A stretch of 64,000 nt of DNA from Luteibacter aegosomatissinici (lineage in GTDB: Bacteria > Pseudomonadota > Gammaproteobacteria > Xanthomonadales > Rhodanobacteraceae): NCBI RefSeq assembly GCF_023078495.1, contig NZ_CP095742.1, forward strand, positions 4,233,501-4,297,500, in the 5' to 3' direction. Made by a program: the position numbers and the translations under genes. This document shows positions 1-8,628 of this stretch, one piece after another. Position 1 is the first letter of the stretch. Every line of letters starts with the position of its first letter. Under the pieces are notes generated by a model. The model ran no database searches. It saw nothing but the letters and a program-made list of their open reading frames with translations, and had not been told where the DNA came from.

Positions 1-1022
1 GTGAGGTTCACCGAGCCCAGCAGGCACGAGCCGTACGGCGGCAGCGGCTGCTCACCGCACGGGTTGGTGGCGCGGATGTGCTCGCACCACCAGTTGTTGT
101 TCATCTCGTTGACGCGGTCGATCAGGATGAAGCCCGGCTCGGCGTAGTCATACGTCGAGACCATGATCATGTCCCACAGGTGGCGGGCGCGGATGTGGCC
201 GTAGATCTTGCAGGCCACCAGGCCGTCATCACGGGTGACGTAGTTTTCCTTGGTGGGCCACTCGCGCCACACGACCTTGGAGGCGTCGGTGAGGTCGATC
301 TCGCCCTGCTCCTTCACGTGCACCGGGAACACGGTCGGCCAATCCTGGTCGTGCTCCACGGCTTCCATGAAGCCATCGGTGATGAGCAGCGACAGGTTGA
401 ACTGGCGCAGGCGGCCATCCTCGCGCTTGGCGCGGATGAATTCCTTGGCGTCCGGGTGGCTGATATCGAAGGTGCCCATCTGCGCACCGCGGCGGCCGCC
501 GGCGGAGGAGACGGTGAAGCACATCTTGTCGTAGATATCCATGAACGACAGCGGGCCCGAGGTATGGGCGCCCGCACCGCTCACGTACGCGCCGCGCGGG
601 CGCAGCGTGCTGAATTCGTAACCGATGCCGCAGCCTGCCTTCAGGGTCAGGCCGGCTTCGTGCACCTTCTCCAGGATGTCATCCATGGAATCGTGGATGG
701 TGCCCGAGACGGTGCAGTTGATCGTGGAGGTGGCGGGCTTGTGCTCCAGCGCGCCAGCGTTGGAGGTGATGCGGCCGGCCGGGATGGCACCGCGGCGCAG
801 GGCCCACAGGAACCGTTCGTTCCAGTGCGCGCGCAGCTCGTCGGTGGCTTCCACATCGGACAGGGCGCGGGCGACGCGCTGGTAGGTGCCATCGACCGAC
901 TCATCGACCGGCACGCCGTTCTTCGCCTTCAGGCGGTACTTCTTGTCCCAGATGTCGTAAGAGGCGGGCTGCAGCGGAATGGCCGATTCAAGGCCGAGGG
1001 CCTGGGCGCGTGCGGTGCTCAT
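1..1022 (-). CDS. nrdJ: Adenosylcobalamin-dependent (class II) ribonucleotide reductase, N-terminal part
   Basis: Reduces ribonucleotides to deoxyribonucleotides using a B12-derived thiyl radical; cytosolic. About 340 residues are visible and the gene runs off the left edge, so the C-terminal part is missing. The ATG at 1022-1020 opens MSTARAQALGLESAIPL, typical of the NrdJ start in xanthomonads. Family landmarks include the WNERFLWALRRGAIPAGRI segment, the active-site cysteine in STINCTVSG, the GGRRGAQMG segment, and NPCGEQPLPPYGSCLLGSVN near the cut end, which carries the radical-site NPCGEQ motif. The gene is transcribed away from htrA, with a 439-bp gap that holds possible NrdR boxes. Class II assignment rests on the N-terminal sequence and the lack of an ATP-cone; a class I NrdA is unlikely. 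Confidence 0.88.
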   Translation of the reverse strand, partial: MSTARAQALGLESAIPLQPASYDIWDKKYRLKAKNGVPVDESVDGTYQRVARALSDVEATDELRAHWNERFLWALRRGAIPAGRITSNAGALEHKPATSTINCTVSGTIHDSMDDILEKVHEAGLTLKAGCGIGYEFSTLRPRGAYVSGAGAHTSGPLSFMDIYDKMCFTVSSAGGRRGAQMGTFDISHPDAKEFIRAKREDGRLRQFNLSLLITDGFMEAVEHDQDWPTVFPVHVKEQGEIDLTDASKVVWREWPTKENYVTRDDGLVACKIYGHIRARHLWDMIMVSTYDYAEPGFILIDRVNEMNNNWWCEHIRATNPCGEQPLPPYGSCLLGSVNL

Positions 1023-1197
1023 TGTGTGTGTCGTCCTCAAGTACTCGGCCTGTGTCGGCCGTTCTTATTGGTATGCGTGGGCGCAACCTGTCGATTCCCT
1101 CCCCCCGGACGAAATCGACCATCCTTTACCACCCCCGCGTGCACCGTAAAAAGCCTTTACGGGACGCCGGTTTGACGCTTGAACCTGAGTATCCGCA

Positions 1198-1245
1198 GCA
1201 CCAGCACTTGGTAACTATCGAACGAAGGAACACAAGATGTTGTGG
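1198..1245 (-). promoter_or_regulatory. Candidate tandem NrdR boxes upstream of nrdJ
   Basis: The sequence ACACAAGATGTTGTGG (1230-1245) matches 13 of 16 positions of the NrdR palindrome ACACwATATATwGTGT. A weaker copy starts at 1198 (GCACCAGCACTTGGTA), 32 bases away, and paired NrdR boxes are normally about three helical turns apart. The pair lies about 175-225 bases upstream of the nrdJ start. The second box is degenerate, so the call is tentative. Confidence 0.4.
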
Positions 1246-1360
1246 TTGCGGCCGGGGTTGAACCTTACGCTCAGGGTGGGTCGTTGTAAAGCATTACCTA
1301 CGCCTGTCTCAGGGGTTGAAACTGATGCCGAATCGGGTGGTCTCAAACCGCGTGAACGGC

Positions 1361-1426
1361 ATCGCGCGCAAGCGCGCTCCTACAAGGGCACCGCAGATCT
1401 TTTGTAGGAGCGCGCTTGCGCGCGAT
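1361..1426. repeat. Short-form REP doublet
   Basis: Two inverted copies of the short REP (GTAGGAGCGCGCTTGCGCGC and its complement) are separated by about 20 bases between nrdJ and htrA. Each copy is itself a hairpin. The rest of the 1023-1461 gap holds the candidate NrdR boxes and no gene that I can support. Confidence 0.9.
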
Positions 1427-1461
1427 GCTCTAAACCGAGCGCCCCAGCCAAGGAGATCCAC

Positions 1462-2817
1462 ATGCCCGCCCGCCCCACCCCGCGGACCCTCATCGCCACC
1501 CTCGCCATGGCCCTGGCGACACCGGCATTTGCCGCTATTCCGCCTGCCGTCGATGGCCAGCCCGTGCCGTCGCTGGCGCCCATGCTGGCCAAGGTCACGC
1601 CCGCGGTGGTGAACATCTCGACGAAGACCCGCGTACGCGCCCGTGGCGCTTACTACGATGATCCGCTGATCGCCCAACTGTTCGGCCAGGGCATTCCGCG
1701 CGAGCGCGTGGAGCAGAGCCTGGGCTCGGGCGTGGTGGTGGATGCGGCCAAGGGCTATGTCCTGACCAACAACCATGTCGTGGGGGGCGCGGACGATATC
1801 ACGGTCACCCTGCAGGATGGCCGCGACTTCAAGGCCAAGCTGATCGGCACCGATCCGGATACCGACGTGGCGGTGCTGCAGATTCCCGCCGAGCGCCTGC
1901 AGGCGCTGCCGGTGGCCGATTCGGCGCAGCTGCGCGTGGGTGATTTCGTGGTGGCCGTGGGCGATCCGTTCGGCCTGGGCCAGACCGCCACCTCGGGCAT
2001 GGTCTCCGCGTTGAACCGCACGGGCCTGGGCAAAGGCATCCAGAACTTCATCCAGACCGATGCCTCGATCAACCCCGGCAACTCCGGCGGCGCGCTGGTG
2101 AACCTGCGCGGCGAGCTGGTGGGCATCAACTCCATGATCTTCACGCCCTCGGGCGGCAACGTGGGCATCGGCTTCGCCATCCCCACCGACCTGGCCACCT
2201 CGGTGATGAAGCAGCTGCTCGCCTACGGCAAGGTCCGCCGCGGCAACCTGGGCGTGGAGGTGCAGGACATCACCCCGCGCATCGCCACGGCGCTGGGCCT
2301 GAAGGACACGAATGGCGCGGTGGTTACCGGGGTCACGGCCGGCTCGCCCGCCGATGGCGCCGGCCTGCAGACCGGCGATGTGCTCACCGCGATCGATGGC
2401 AAAGCCGTGCGCTCGGCGCAGGATGTACGCAACACCGAAGGCCTGCTGCCGCTGGGCTCGCAGGTGAAGCTGAGCGTGCAGCGCGAAGGCGCGGCACGGG
2501 ATATCACCGCTTCTATAGAAGCCTCGAAGCTCGCCACGCTGGATGGCGCGAAGCTCGACAAGCGCCTGGCCGGCGTGACCCTCACCGATCTCACGCCCGA
2601 GCAGAAAGCCCAGGGCCTGTACGGCGTGGCCCTGGCCAACGTGCAGAAAACCTCCGCCGCCTACCAGGCCGGCCTGCGCGACGGCGACGTGGTCGCCCAG
2701 ATCGGCCAGCGCCGCGTGCCCGGGGTGAAGGGGTTGCCCACTACCGGCACGCTGGGCGGCCGGCAGCTTCTGCTCACCGTGGTGCGCGACGACGCCGTCT
2801 ACTACGCCGTCCTGTGA
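1462..2817 (+). CDS. HtrA/Deg-family periplasmic serine protease with two PDZ domains
   Basis: Periplasmic protease/chaperone that handles misfolded envelope proteins. The 451-residue product starts with a clear Sec signal peptide ending in ATPAFA at about residue 24. The trypsin-like domain shows the catalytic triad: His105 in NNHVVG, Asp135 in DTDVAVL and Ser208 in NPGNSGGAL. Two PDZ domains follow, one from about residue 260 (RRGNLGVEVQDI) and a shorter one to the C-terminus. This length and layout fit DegQ/DegP/MucD-type proteins. The start is fixed by an AAGGAG ribosome site seven bases before ATG. It stands alone between two REP doublets. I leave the symbol blank because DegP, DegQ and MucD cannot be told apart here. 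Confidence 0.93.
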   Translation: MPARPTPRTLIATLAMALATPAFAAIPPAVDGQPVPSLAPMLAKVTPAVVNISTKTRVRARGAYYDDPLIAQLFGQGIPRERVEQSLGSGVVVDAAKGYVLTNNHVVGGADDITVTLQDGRDFKAKLIGTDPDTDVAVLQIPAERLQALPVADSAQLRVGDFVVAVGDPFGLGQTATSGMVSALNRTGLGKGIQNFIQTDASINPGNSGGALVNLRGELVGINSMIFTPSGGNVGIGFAIPTDLATSVMKQLLAYGKVRRGNLGVEVQDITPRIATALGLKDTNGAVVTGVTAGSPADGAGLQTGDVLTAIDGKAVRSAQDVRNTEGLLPLGSQVKLSVQREGAARDITASIEASKLATLDGAKLDKRLAGVTLTDLTPEQKAQGLYGVALANVQKTSAAYQAGLRDGDVVAQIGQRRVPGVKGLPTTGTLGGRQLLLTVVRDDAVYYAVL

Positions 2818-2827
2818 TGCAGCTCCT

Positions 2828-2923
2828 GTAGGAGCCCACCCTGTGGGCGACATCTTTCGCGACAGCATCCTAGGGCCTGTTGCGTGGTCGCGAAGAGATG
2901 TCGCCCACTGGGTGGGCTCCTAC
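2828..2923. repeat. Long-form REP doublet
   Basis: The left arm GTAGGAGCCCACCCTGTGG is followed by its inverted complement about 70 bases later. It lies just downstream of the htrA stop codon, where it may also act as a transcript-end hairpin. Confidence 0.9.
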
Positions 2924-3084
2924 CGTGTCTGCATGTCTCATGAGATTGTTCTTGGCCGACAGGCTACGTTCTGTTTCGGCCCGGCAGGATGCTGAATGAC
3001 GTCAATGGTGCGCGCGGGGCCCTTATGGCCCACAATTGCGGCCCAAAATCTGCCACCCCGATTAGCCCGGAGTTCTTGCCGTCC

Positions 3085-4578
3085 ATGTCTCTTCGTCTCG
3101 CGCGCCTGTTTACCGCCACGCTGATCGGCCTTAGCGCCTCCGCTACCGCTCTCGCCGCCACGCCCCAGCTGATCTGGCGCGGCGACGTCACCACCGCCCG
3201 CGGCGTGGTGACCGATGTGGCCAAGGCTTATGAGAAAGCCGGCAAGGGCAAGTTCGAGCTGCAGCCGTTCAACACGGCCTCGGGTATCGATGCCGTCTCG
3301 ACCGGCACCGCCGACCTCGCCGGTTCGGCCCGCCCCAGCATCGGTGGCAAGGAGCAGTCGCTCACCTTCACCCCGGTGGCATGGGATGGCCTGGTGATGG
3401 TCACCTACCCGGCCAACCCCGTCAGCAACATCACTCTGATGCAGCTGCACGAGATCTACATGGGCCACATCACGAACTGGAAGGAGCTGGGCGGCGAAGA
3501 TGCGCCGATCAACCTCTACGCCGTGGCGAGCCCGGGCGATGGCGTGGAATGGAGCCTGCGCCGCCTGCTGTTCGGCCGCGGCAACCAGCCGGTCGCCGCG
3601 CCGCGCCTGTACGTGAACCAGACGAAGCTGGAAGAAGGCGTCACGCTCGATCGCCGTGGCCTGGGTGCCACCACCCTGGCCGGCGCCAGCGGCAATGCCA
3701 AGCTGAAGATCCTCTCGATCGATGGCGTGAAGCCGACCGCCTCGTCGATCGCCAGCGGCAGCTACCCGCTGTACACCGAGCTGTACCTGGTGAGCAACGA
3801 TGCCAGCCCGAAGGCGGCGGAAGTGAAGGAGTTCCTCTCCTTCGTGACCTCCAACCAGGGTGGTTCGTTGCTGAAGGCGCATAACCTGCTGCCGTACGCC
3901 GATGGCATGGCGCTGGCTTCGGGCGATGCCGCCCGCCGCCAGAAGATCGCTTCCACCGTGGGCACCCGCGGCAACGTGGGCCAGGCCATGACCACGCCGA
4001 CCGTCGCCGCTGCCGCTGCGCCGGCCGCTGCTGCCGAAGCCGCGAAGGAAGCTGTCAAGGCCGCCCCGGCGGTCGCCAAAGGCAAAGCGGCGGCTACCGC
4101 CAAGGCCGCTGCGGCAGCGACCGAAGCCTCGCCGTTCGCCCACGTCGCCGCCAGCGTCAGCACCACGGCCCACCAGGGCTTCAAGGGCGTCCGCGGCGAA
4201 GCCTTCACCTCGTCCGACAACGCGAAGATCGGCGGCAAGTTCGCCAAGGTCACGGGCGATGCCGTGACCGTCGCCGGCAAGAACACCGCCAAGCCGGCGG
4301 TGGATGCCAGCGAGAAGTCGACCAAGGTGGAAACGCCGAAGGTCTCCGAGGCAAAGCCGGCAGCGAAGGCCGAGAAGCCGGTGGCAGAAAAAGCCGTGGC
4401 CAAGGCCGAGAAAAAGCCGACGGCCGCGGGCAGCAAGACCTACAAGGTCGCCGCCGGTGACACGCTGTATTCGATCGCGAAGAAGAACAACGTTGACGTA
4501 AACCAGCTCCGCGCCATGAACGGGCTGAAGGACAACAACGTGAAGCTGGGGCAGACGCTGAAGGTGTCTGCGCGCTGA
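3085..4578 (+). CDS. PstS-like substrate-binding domain protein with C-terminal LysM
   Basis: Secreted or periplasmic protein of 497 residues from the ATG at 3085, with a signal peptide (SLRLARLFTATLIGL, then cleavage near ALAA). Residues about 25-290 resemble the phosphate-family periplasmic binding fold (PBP-like): TASGIDAVSTGTADLAGSAR, ITLMQLHEIYMGHITNWKEL and a late YPLYTELYLV segment match PstS-type proteins. An Ala/Lys/Pro-rich linker of roughly 160 residues leads to one LysM domain (YKVAAGDTLYSIAKKNNVD to LGQTLKV), which binds peptidoglycan glycans. No PstCAB genes are nearby, so a transport role is doubtful; cell-wall-anchored ligand binding or sensing is an inference. An upstream ATG at 2989 lacks signal-peptide character, so I reject it. 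Confidence 0.8.
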   Translation: MSLRLARLFTATLIGLSASATALAATPQLIWRGDVTTARGVVTDVAKAYEKAGKGKFELQPFNTASGIDAVSTGTADLAGSARPSIGGKEQSLTFTPVAWDGLVMVTYPANPVSNITLMQLHEIYMGHITNWKELGGEDAPINLYAVASPGDGVEWSLRRLLFGRGNQPVAAPRLYVNQTKLEEGVTLDRRGLGATTLAGASGNAKLKILSIDGVKPTASSIASGSYPLYTELYLVSNDASPKAAEVKEFLSFVTSNQGGSLLKAHNLLPYADGMALASGDAARRQKIASTVGTRGNVGQAMTTPTVAAAAAPAAAAEAAKEAVKAAPAVAKGKAAATAKAAAAATEASPFAHVAASVSTTAHQGFKGVRGEAFTSSDNAKIGGKFAKVTGDAVTVAGKNTAKPAVDASEKSTKVETPKVSEAKPAAKAEKPVAEKAVAKAEKKPTAAGSKTYKVAAGDTLYSIAKKNNVDVNQLRAMNGLKDNNVKLGQTLKVSAR

Positions 4579-4588
4579 GATAGCACCC

Positions 4589-5290
4589 GTGCTCCCCATC
4601 CGCGCCATCACGCTCGACCTCGATGACACCCTGTGGCCGGTACTCCCGGCCCTGATCGAGGCCGAGCACTGCGTGGATCGCTGGCTGAAGGCGCACCACC
4701 CCGAGGTGGCGACGCAGTGGCCGATCGAGGCCATGCGCGAATTGCGCGAGAAGGTGGCGCGTGAGCACACCCACCTCGCCCACGACTTCAGCGAACAACG
4801 CCGCATCACCATCCGCCAGGCCTTCGCCGCCTGCGGTATCGACGATGCGCCAGTGGATGCCCTGTGGGGCATCTACTTCGCGGCGCGCAACAACGTCGAA
4901 CTCTACCCCGATGCCCTGCCCGCCCTGGAGCGCATCGCGGCAAAGCTGCCGATAGCGAGCATCTCCAACGGCAACGCCGATCTGGAAGTGATCGGCCTGC
5001 ATCATCTTTTCCACACGCGGATCAACGCCAGCGGTGCGGGCGTGGCCAAGCCGGATCCGAAGATCTTCCATGCCGCGGTCGAAGCGCTGGGCGTGCCGGC
5101 GGCGCACATCCTTCACGTCGGCGACGATCCGCTGCTCGATGTGGTGGGTGCCCGCGAGGCCGGTTTGAGAACTGTCTGGCTCAACCGCACCGGCGAGGTG
5201 TGGGCGCATGGCCCTGCCCCGGACCTCGAATTTGCAGATATGCGCGGTCTGGCCGATTGGCTTGACGCTTCTGCCACCAGGGTTGGCTAG
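4589..5290 (+). CDS. HAD-superfamily hydrolase (YigB-like)
   Basis: Cytosolic phosphatase-type enzyme of 233 residues. HAD motif I is DLDDTLW near residue 10 (nucleophile and acid/base aspartates). Motif II is the serine/asparagine in ISNGNADL, motif III the lysine in GVAKPDPKIF, and motif IV the acidic pair in HVGDDPLLDV. A helical cap lies between motifs I and II, so this is subclass I. It begins at GTG 4589, 10 bases after the preceding stop codon, and may be co-transcribed with that gene. It resembles YigB, whose E. coli relative dephosphorylates FMN, but the substrate cannot be read from sequence. Confidence 0.85.
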   Translation: MLPIRAITLDLDDTLWPVLPALIEAEHCVDRWLKAHHPEVATQWPIEAMRELREKVAREHTHLAHDFSEQRRITIRQAFAACGIDDAPVDALWGIYFAARNNVELYPDALPALERIAAKLPIASISNGNADLEVIGLHHLFHTRINASGAGVAKPDPKIFHAAVEALGVPAAHILHVGDDPLLDVVGAREAGLRTVWLNRTGEVWAHGPAPDLEFADMRGLADWLDASATRVG

Positions 5291-5356
5291 AATATGGGCG
5301 CAACCACCACCAGTCATTGACGCGGCCACCAACTGCCGCGAGGCACGGGAGGCCTG

Positions 5357-6733
5357 ATGTCGCCACTGATCGACCGGAAATCCGGCAAGCGCTCTGTCAC
5401 CATTATTGAGCTCGTGGACGCGGCTTCCATGCCGGCCATGGAGCAGAAGCTGGGTGCCACGCACCGGCAGTGGCTGGCATCGCTGGGTTTTCGTCCGACC
5501 TCCGGCGCCGTCGCCGTCCTGCCCAACAATGCGGGCGGTATCTCCCGCGTGGTGGTAGGCGTCGATCGCAAGGAACCCCTCTCGGTACTGGGCGGCCTGC
5601 CGCAGCGTTTGCCGGAAGGCATCTACCAGCTGGCCGACGACTCGATCGTTGAAGACCGCGAGCTGCTGGCCCTGGGCTGGGCGCTGGGCGCGTACCGCTT
5701 TGAGCGCTACCGCAAGGCCACCCGCCCCGTCGCACAGCTGCTGGTCGAACCGGCCACGCTGCGCGCGGTGCAGCCGCTGATGGAAGCGGTGTTCGAAGTG
5801 CGCGACCTGGTGAACACGCCCACCGAAGACATGGGCCCGGCCGATCTCTCCGCCGCCATCCACGCCCACGCCGCCGAGCACAAGGCGAAGGTGCGCGAGT
5901 GGGTGGGCGACGAACTGCTCGCCAACAATTTCCCGACCATCCACGCGGTGGGCCGCGCGAGCCATCGCGAGCCACGCCTCATCGAACTCACGTGGGGCAA
6001 GAATTCCAACCCGAAGCTGGTGATCGTCGGCAAGGGTGTGTGCTTCGACACCGGCGGCCTGGACATCAAACCGTCCGATGGCATGCGCTGGATGAAGAAG
6101 GACATGGGCGGTGCCGCCCACGCCATCGCCCTCGCCGGCCTGGTGATGAAGGCGCGCCTGCCGGTGCGCCTCACCCTGCTCGTGCCGGCCGTGGAAAACG
6201 CGATCGCCGGTAACGCCATGCGCCCGGGCGAAGTCATCCGCACGCGCGCGGGCCACACGGTGGAAGTGGACAACACCGATGCCGAAGGCCGCCTGGTGCT
6301 GTGCGATGCGCTGGCCTTCGCGGTGGAACAGTCGCCCGACCTGATCGTGGATTTCGCGACGCTCACCGGCGCCGCCCGCGTGGCCCTGGGCCCCGAGCTG
6401 CCGGCCCTCTTCACCAACCGCGACAAGCTGGCCGATGAAGTAATCGGCGCCGCCGAATCCGTGGACGACCCGATGTGGCGCCTGCCGCTGTGGCGCCCCT
6501 ACCGGCGCATGCTGGAGTCGTACATCGCCGATTTCGCCAACGCGGGGCCGTCACGCCACGCCGGCGCGATCACCGCCGCGCTGTACCTCGAGCGTTTCGT
6601 GCCCGAAGGCCAGAACTGGATGCACCTGGACACCTACGCGTGGAACGACGGTGACCGCCCCGGCCACCCCCGCGGCGGCGAAGCCCAGGGCCTCCGCGCG
6701 TTCTTCAAATTCCTCTCGACCCGCTATTCCTAA
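5357..6733 (+). CDS. Leucyl aminopeptidase family (M17) metallopeptidase
   Basis: Cytosolic enzyme that removes N-terminal residues from peptides using two metal ions. The 458-residue product carries the M17 signature NTDAEGRL at residues 306-313. It also has the metal- and active-site segment GKGVCFDTGGLDIKP at about 225-239, and a catalytic-domain end with a late histidine-rich segment. A GGGAGG-like ribosome site four bases before the ATG supports the start. It follows the HAD gene by 66 bases on the same strand. The N-terminal domain is short compared with E. coli PepA, so it is closer to the PepA-like 'M17 family' group than to PepA itself. Confidence 0.88.
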   Translation: MSPLIDRKSGKRSVTIIELVDAASMPAMEQKLGATHRQWLASLGFRPTSGAVAVLPNNAGGISRVVVGVDRKEPLSVLGGLPQRLPEGIYQLADDSIVEDRELLALGWALGAYRFERYRKATRPVAQLLVEPATLRAVQPLMEAVFEVRDLVNTPTEDMGPADLSAAIHAHAAEHKAKVREWVGDELLANNFPTIHAVGRASHREPRLIELTWGKNSNPKLVIVGKGVCFDTGGLDIKPSDGMRWMKKDMGGAAHAIALAGLVMKARLPVRLTLLVPAVENAIAGNAMRPGEVIRTRAGHTVEVDNTDAEGRLVLCDALAFAVEQSPDLIVDFATLTGAARVALGPELPALFTNRDKLADEVIGAAESVDDPMWRLPLWRPYRRMLESYIADFANAGPSRHAGAITAALYLERFVPEGQNWMHLDTYAWNDGDRPGHPRGGEAQGLRAFFKFLSTRYS

Positions 6734-6758
6734 AGCGCGCCAAACGCCTCACGCACCT

Positions 6759-6913
6759 GTAGGAGCCCACCCTGTGGGCGACATCTTTACGCGACAACGC
6801 CACAGGACCTGTTGCTCTTACGCGAACGGCGTCGCCCACAAGGTGGGCTCCTACAGGTGTTAGGTGCTTGCGTCGCCGCTTCGTAGGCTTATCGCGCGCA
6901 AGCGCGCTCCTAC
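6759..6913. repeat. Long-form REP doublet plus a single short-form REP
   Basis: A complete long-form doublet covers 6759-6854 and a single short-form REP (GCGCGCAAGCGCGCTCCTAC) covers about 6891-6913. Both REP families therefore share one gap, between the aminopeptidase gene and the convergent gene at 6928. Confidence 0.88.
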
Positions 6914-6927
6914 AGGGGTGGCCGTGA

Positions 6928-7629
6928 TTAGTGGGAGCGACGGGATTTCGCTAACGCGGCCTCGGCCTCAAACATGGTGTTGAGCACCGGGATACCGGCG
7001 AGGTCGAACGTTGCAGTGAGATCGGTGCTCTGCACTTCAAGCCGCCCACCCTTCTGCATCCGGCGATCCAGCTGCACCCGATCAGACGCCCGTCGTGGCC
7101 GATAAACCCGCAGATCCCCCACGCATCGCCCTTCGAACGACATACGAACGCCATCGAGCACGAACGACACCGGCGTTGCCACGGGGGGATCGACGCAAGG
7201 TGCGTCCGGAACCGTCAACGCAACGCCATACGACTTGGTACCGGGCGGCTTCGTGCGCACAGCAACCAGGGCGATCCCCTTCCCAGCCAAGGGATCGAGT
7301 CGATACCCACGCCCAGGCCATGCCACCCAGAAGGAAGCTGGGTTGTCGTAATCATGTGCTCGCGACACGAGCTGATACCGAATGATCGCATCAACGACAT
7401 TCGACGGATGCTCAGCCGTGGCCGGTATCGCATTAAACGTCGGGTTGCTTACCGCGGCCTTGTGATCGTCAAGGGCACGAAAGGTGGCATCGACCTCTGC
7501 CTGGCTCGCCGCCGAGGCCGGCGACGGCGACCTCGCTGGGAAACCCTGCGGACCAAAAGCCGCACAGTCTGCCGCCATCAGCTGGGTGGCGGCAACGAGC
7601 AGAATCCCCATGGCCCACCGGGTACGCAT
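6928..7629 (-). CDS. Hypothetical exported protein
   Basis: A 233-residue protein of unrecognised family. The N-terminus (MRTRWAMGILLVAATQLMAA) is a credible signal peptide, so it should reach the periplasm or beyond. The mature part contains two short beta-rich stretches (FVLDGVRMSFEGRCVGDLRVYRP and LTATFDLAGIPVLNTMF when read in pieces) and two to three cysteines that could form a disulfide. Its ATG sits two bases after the stop codon of the Imm21 gene (TGAGCATG), so the two are almost certainly translated from one transcript. Being last in a block with an immunity gene, it may belong to the same toxin/immunity context, but I see no toxin motif. Confidence 0.7.
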   Translation of the reverse strand: MRTRWAMGILLVAATQLMAADCAAFGPQGFPARSPSPASAASQAEVDATFRALDDHKAAVSNPTFNAIPATAEHPSNVVDAIIRYQLVSRAHDYDNPASFWVAWPGRGYRLDPLAGKGIALVAVRTKPPGTKSYGVALTVPDAPCVDPPVATPVSFVLDGVRMSFEGRCVGDLRVYRPRRASDRVQLDRRMQKGGRLEVQSTDLTATFDLAGIPVLNTMFEAEAALAKSRRSH

Positions 7630-7631
7630 GC

Positions 7632-8135
7632 TCAGCCAACCCCACTCAGCCGGTGAAGCAATGCCGAGACGCCACGGTCATCGACTAGCATCGCCGTGGC
7701 CAGCTCATACGATGTGCCAGTGAGCGTGGCCACGATAGACGAGGCCATGTCCGACCTCGCGCACGCCGAATCGAACAGAACATGCTCGCCGGGTATCGTG
7801 TGGAATGGCCCAACTGACACGAAGGCAACATGACCGAGCCCTTCGCTGAGCGCCGTCTCCATCAGCGCGGCCGAAGGCGCCGAGCGCCACCGCACAATAA
7901 CGGTGGCGTCACCGAACTGCCGAAGCGACGTAGCATCCGGCTCATCGCCGAGGACGAGTATCCCCGGCGTGCCACCCAGCACACCGAGCTCATCGTCCAC
8001 GGCGCATGCGCGCTCGTAATCCGTCGTGGCGCCGGCATCCACCGTTCCTGATACACCGCGCCACGTACCCAGCAACGAGCGATGCATGAAGACCAGCGGT
8101 CCGCCTTCGGATGCTATCCATGGAAGATCGCTCAC
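7632..8135 (-). CDS. Imm21-family immunity protein
   Basis: Predicted to neutralise a polymorphic toxin. The 167-residue product begins at GTG 8135 (VSDLPWIASEGGPLVFM). The longer open frame upstream is in conflict with the neighbouring gene. Family marks as I know them: WIxSEGGPL at the N-terminus, a tryptophan-glycine in the LLGTWRGV segment, YERACAVDDELGVL, ILVLGDEP, and VIVRW. It is preceded by 52 bases and an unknown gene on the same strand, and followed two bases later by an exported hypothetical protein. No recognisable cognate toxin gene is adjacent, so this may be an orphan immunity gene or pair with an unrecognised neighbour. Confidence 0.78.
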   Translation of the reverse strand: MSDLPWIASEGGPLVFMHRSLLGTWRGVSGTVDAGATTDYERACAVDDELGVLGGTPGILVLGDEPDATSLRQFGDATVIVRWRSAPSAALMETALSEGLGHVAFVSVGPFHTIPGEHVLFDSACARSDMASSIVATLTGTSYELATAMLVDDRGVSALLHRLSGVG

Positions 8136-8187
8136 GGCTGCGCGCCCTGAGCATGCGGCGGATTGGCTCGAAGGGTGATAGCTCGCA

Positions 8188-8628
8188 TCAGACCAGCACC
8201 CTGTCCGGATGCCGCCACCGCCGCCAGGCGCCTTCAATGGCGCCGCTAATTCGCGATAGAAGCGTTCCCTGGCGGAAGAACGAGAAGCCATCCGCCTCCC
8301 GCACGTCGTCACTATCCATCTCAACACTGGACATCGAGACCATGACGCAAAGGGTGCGAAAGGGGCCCTTCGCCATCGGCACCACACCATGCCGCGCCAT
8401 ACGCGCCAGCAAGGCGTCCCTGGCCGCCTGTCGCATCACCGGGAACGTATCGATGGTGACAAACACCGTGGTGAAAAAGCCCCTGGTCGTATCCTGACCT
8501 TCCATGGAGACAAAGAGGCCCAGCAGCCTGATCATGGCGAGTTTCAATGTGGGCTCGGGGCATTCCGGAGATCCTGGCGCATGACCCGACGAACGGCTAC
8601 CCGCCGCGCCCTGCACGTCCACACTCAT
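8188..8628 (-). CDS. Hypothetical protein upstream of Imm21 gene
   Basis: 146 residues, no family recognised. I start it at ATG 8628 because AGGGGA lies eight bases upstream; the longer frame to 8670 has no such site. The central part has a hydrophobic beta-like pattern (GFFTTVFVTIDTFPVMRQA, then FRTLCVMVSMSSVEMD), and the C-terminus is basic (RRWRHPDRVLV). No signal peptide is obvious. It is the first gene of a three-gene minus-strand block with the Imm21 gene and an exported protein. It could be a second immunity protein or a partner of one, but that is inference from position only. Confidence 0.6.
   Translation of the reverse strand: MSVDVQGAAGSRSSGHAPGSPECPEPTLKLAMIRLLGLFVSMEGQDTTRGFFTTVFVTIDTFPVMRQAARDALLARMARHGVVPMAKGPFRTLCVMVSMSSVEMDSDDVREADGFSFFRQGTLLSRISGAIEGAWRRWRHPDRVLV

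Noticed and set aside
1023..1460. B12 riboswitch upstream of nrdJ
   Set aside because: I could not find a cobalamin-box-like segment or the expected folded layout; the gap is explained by REPs and NrdR-like sites.
2938..6256. Long minus-strand frames opposite the LysM, HAD and aminopeptidase genes
   Set aside because: They overlap each other and the well-supported plus-strand genes; composition is antisense-like.
7632..8390. 252-residue version of the Imm21 gene
   Set aside because: Its N-terminal extension overlaps the upstream gene in another frame and has no coding character; the GTG at 8135 matches the start of the family.
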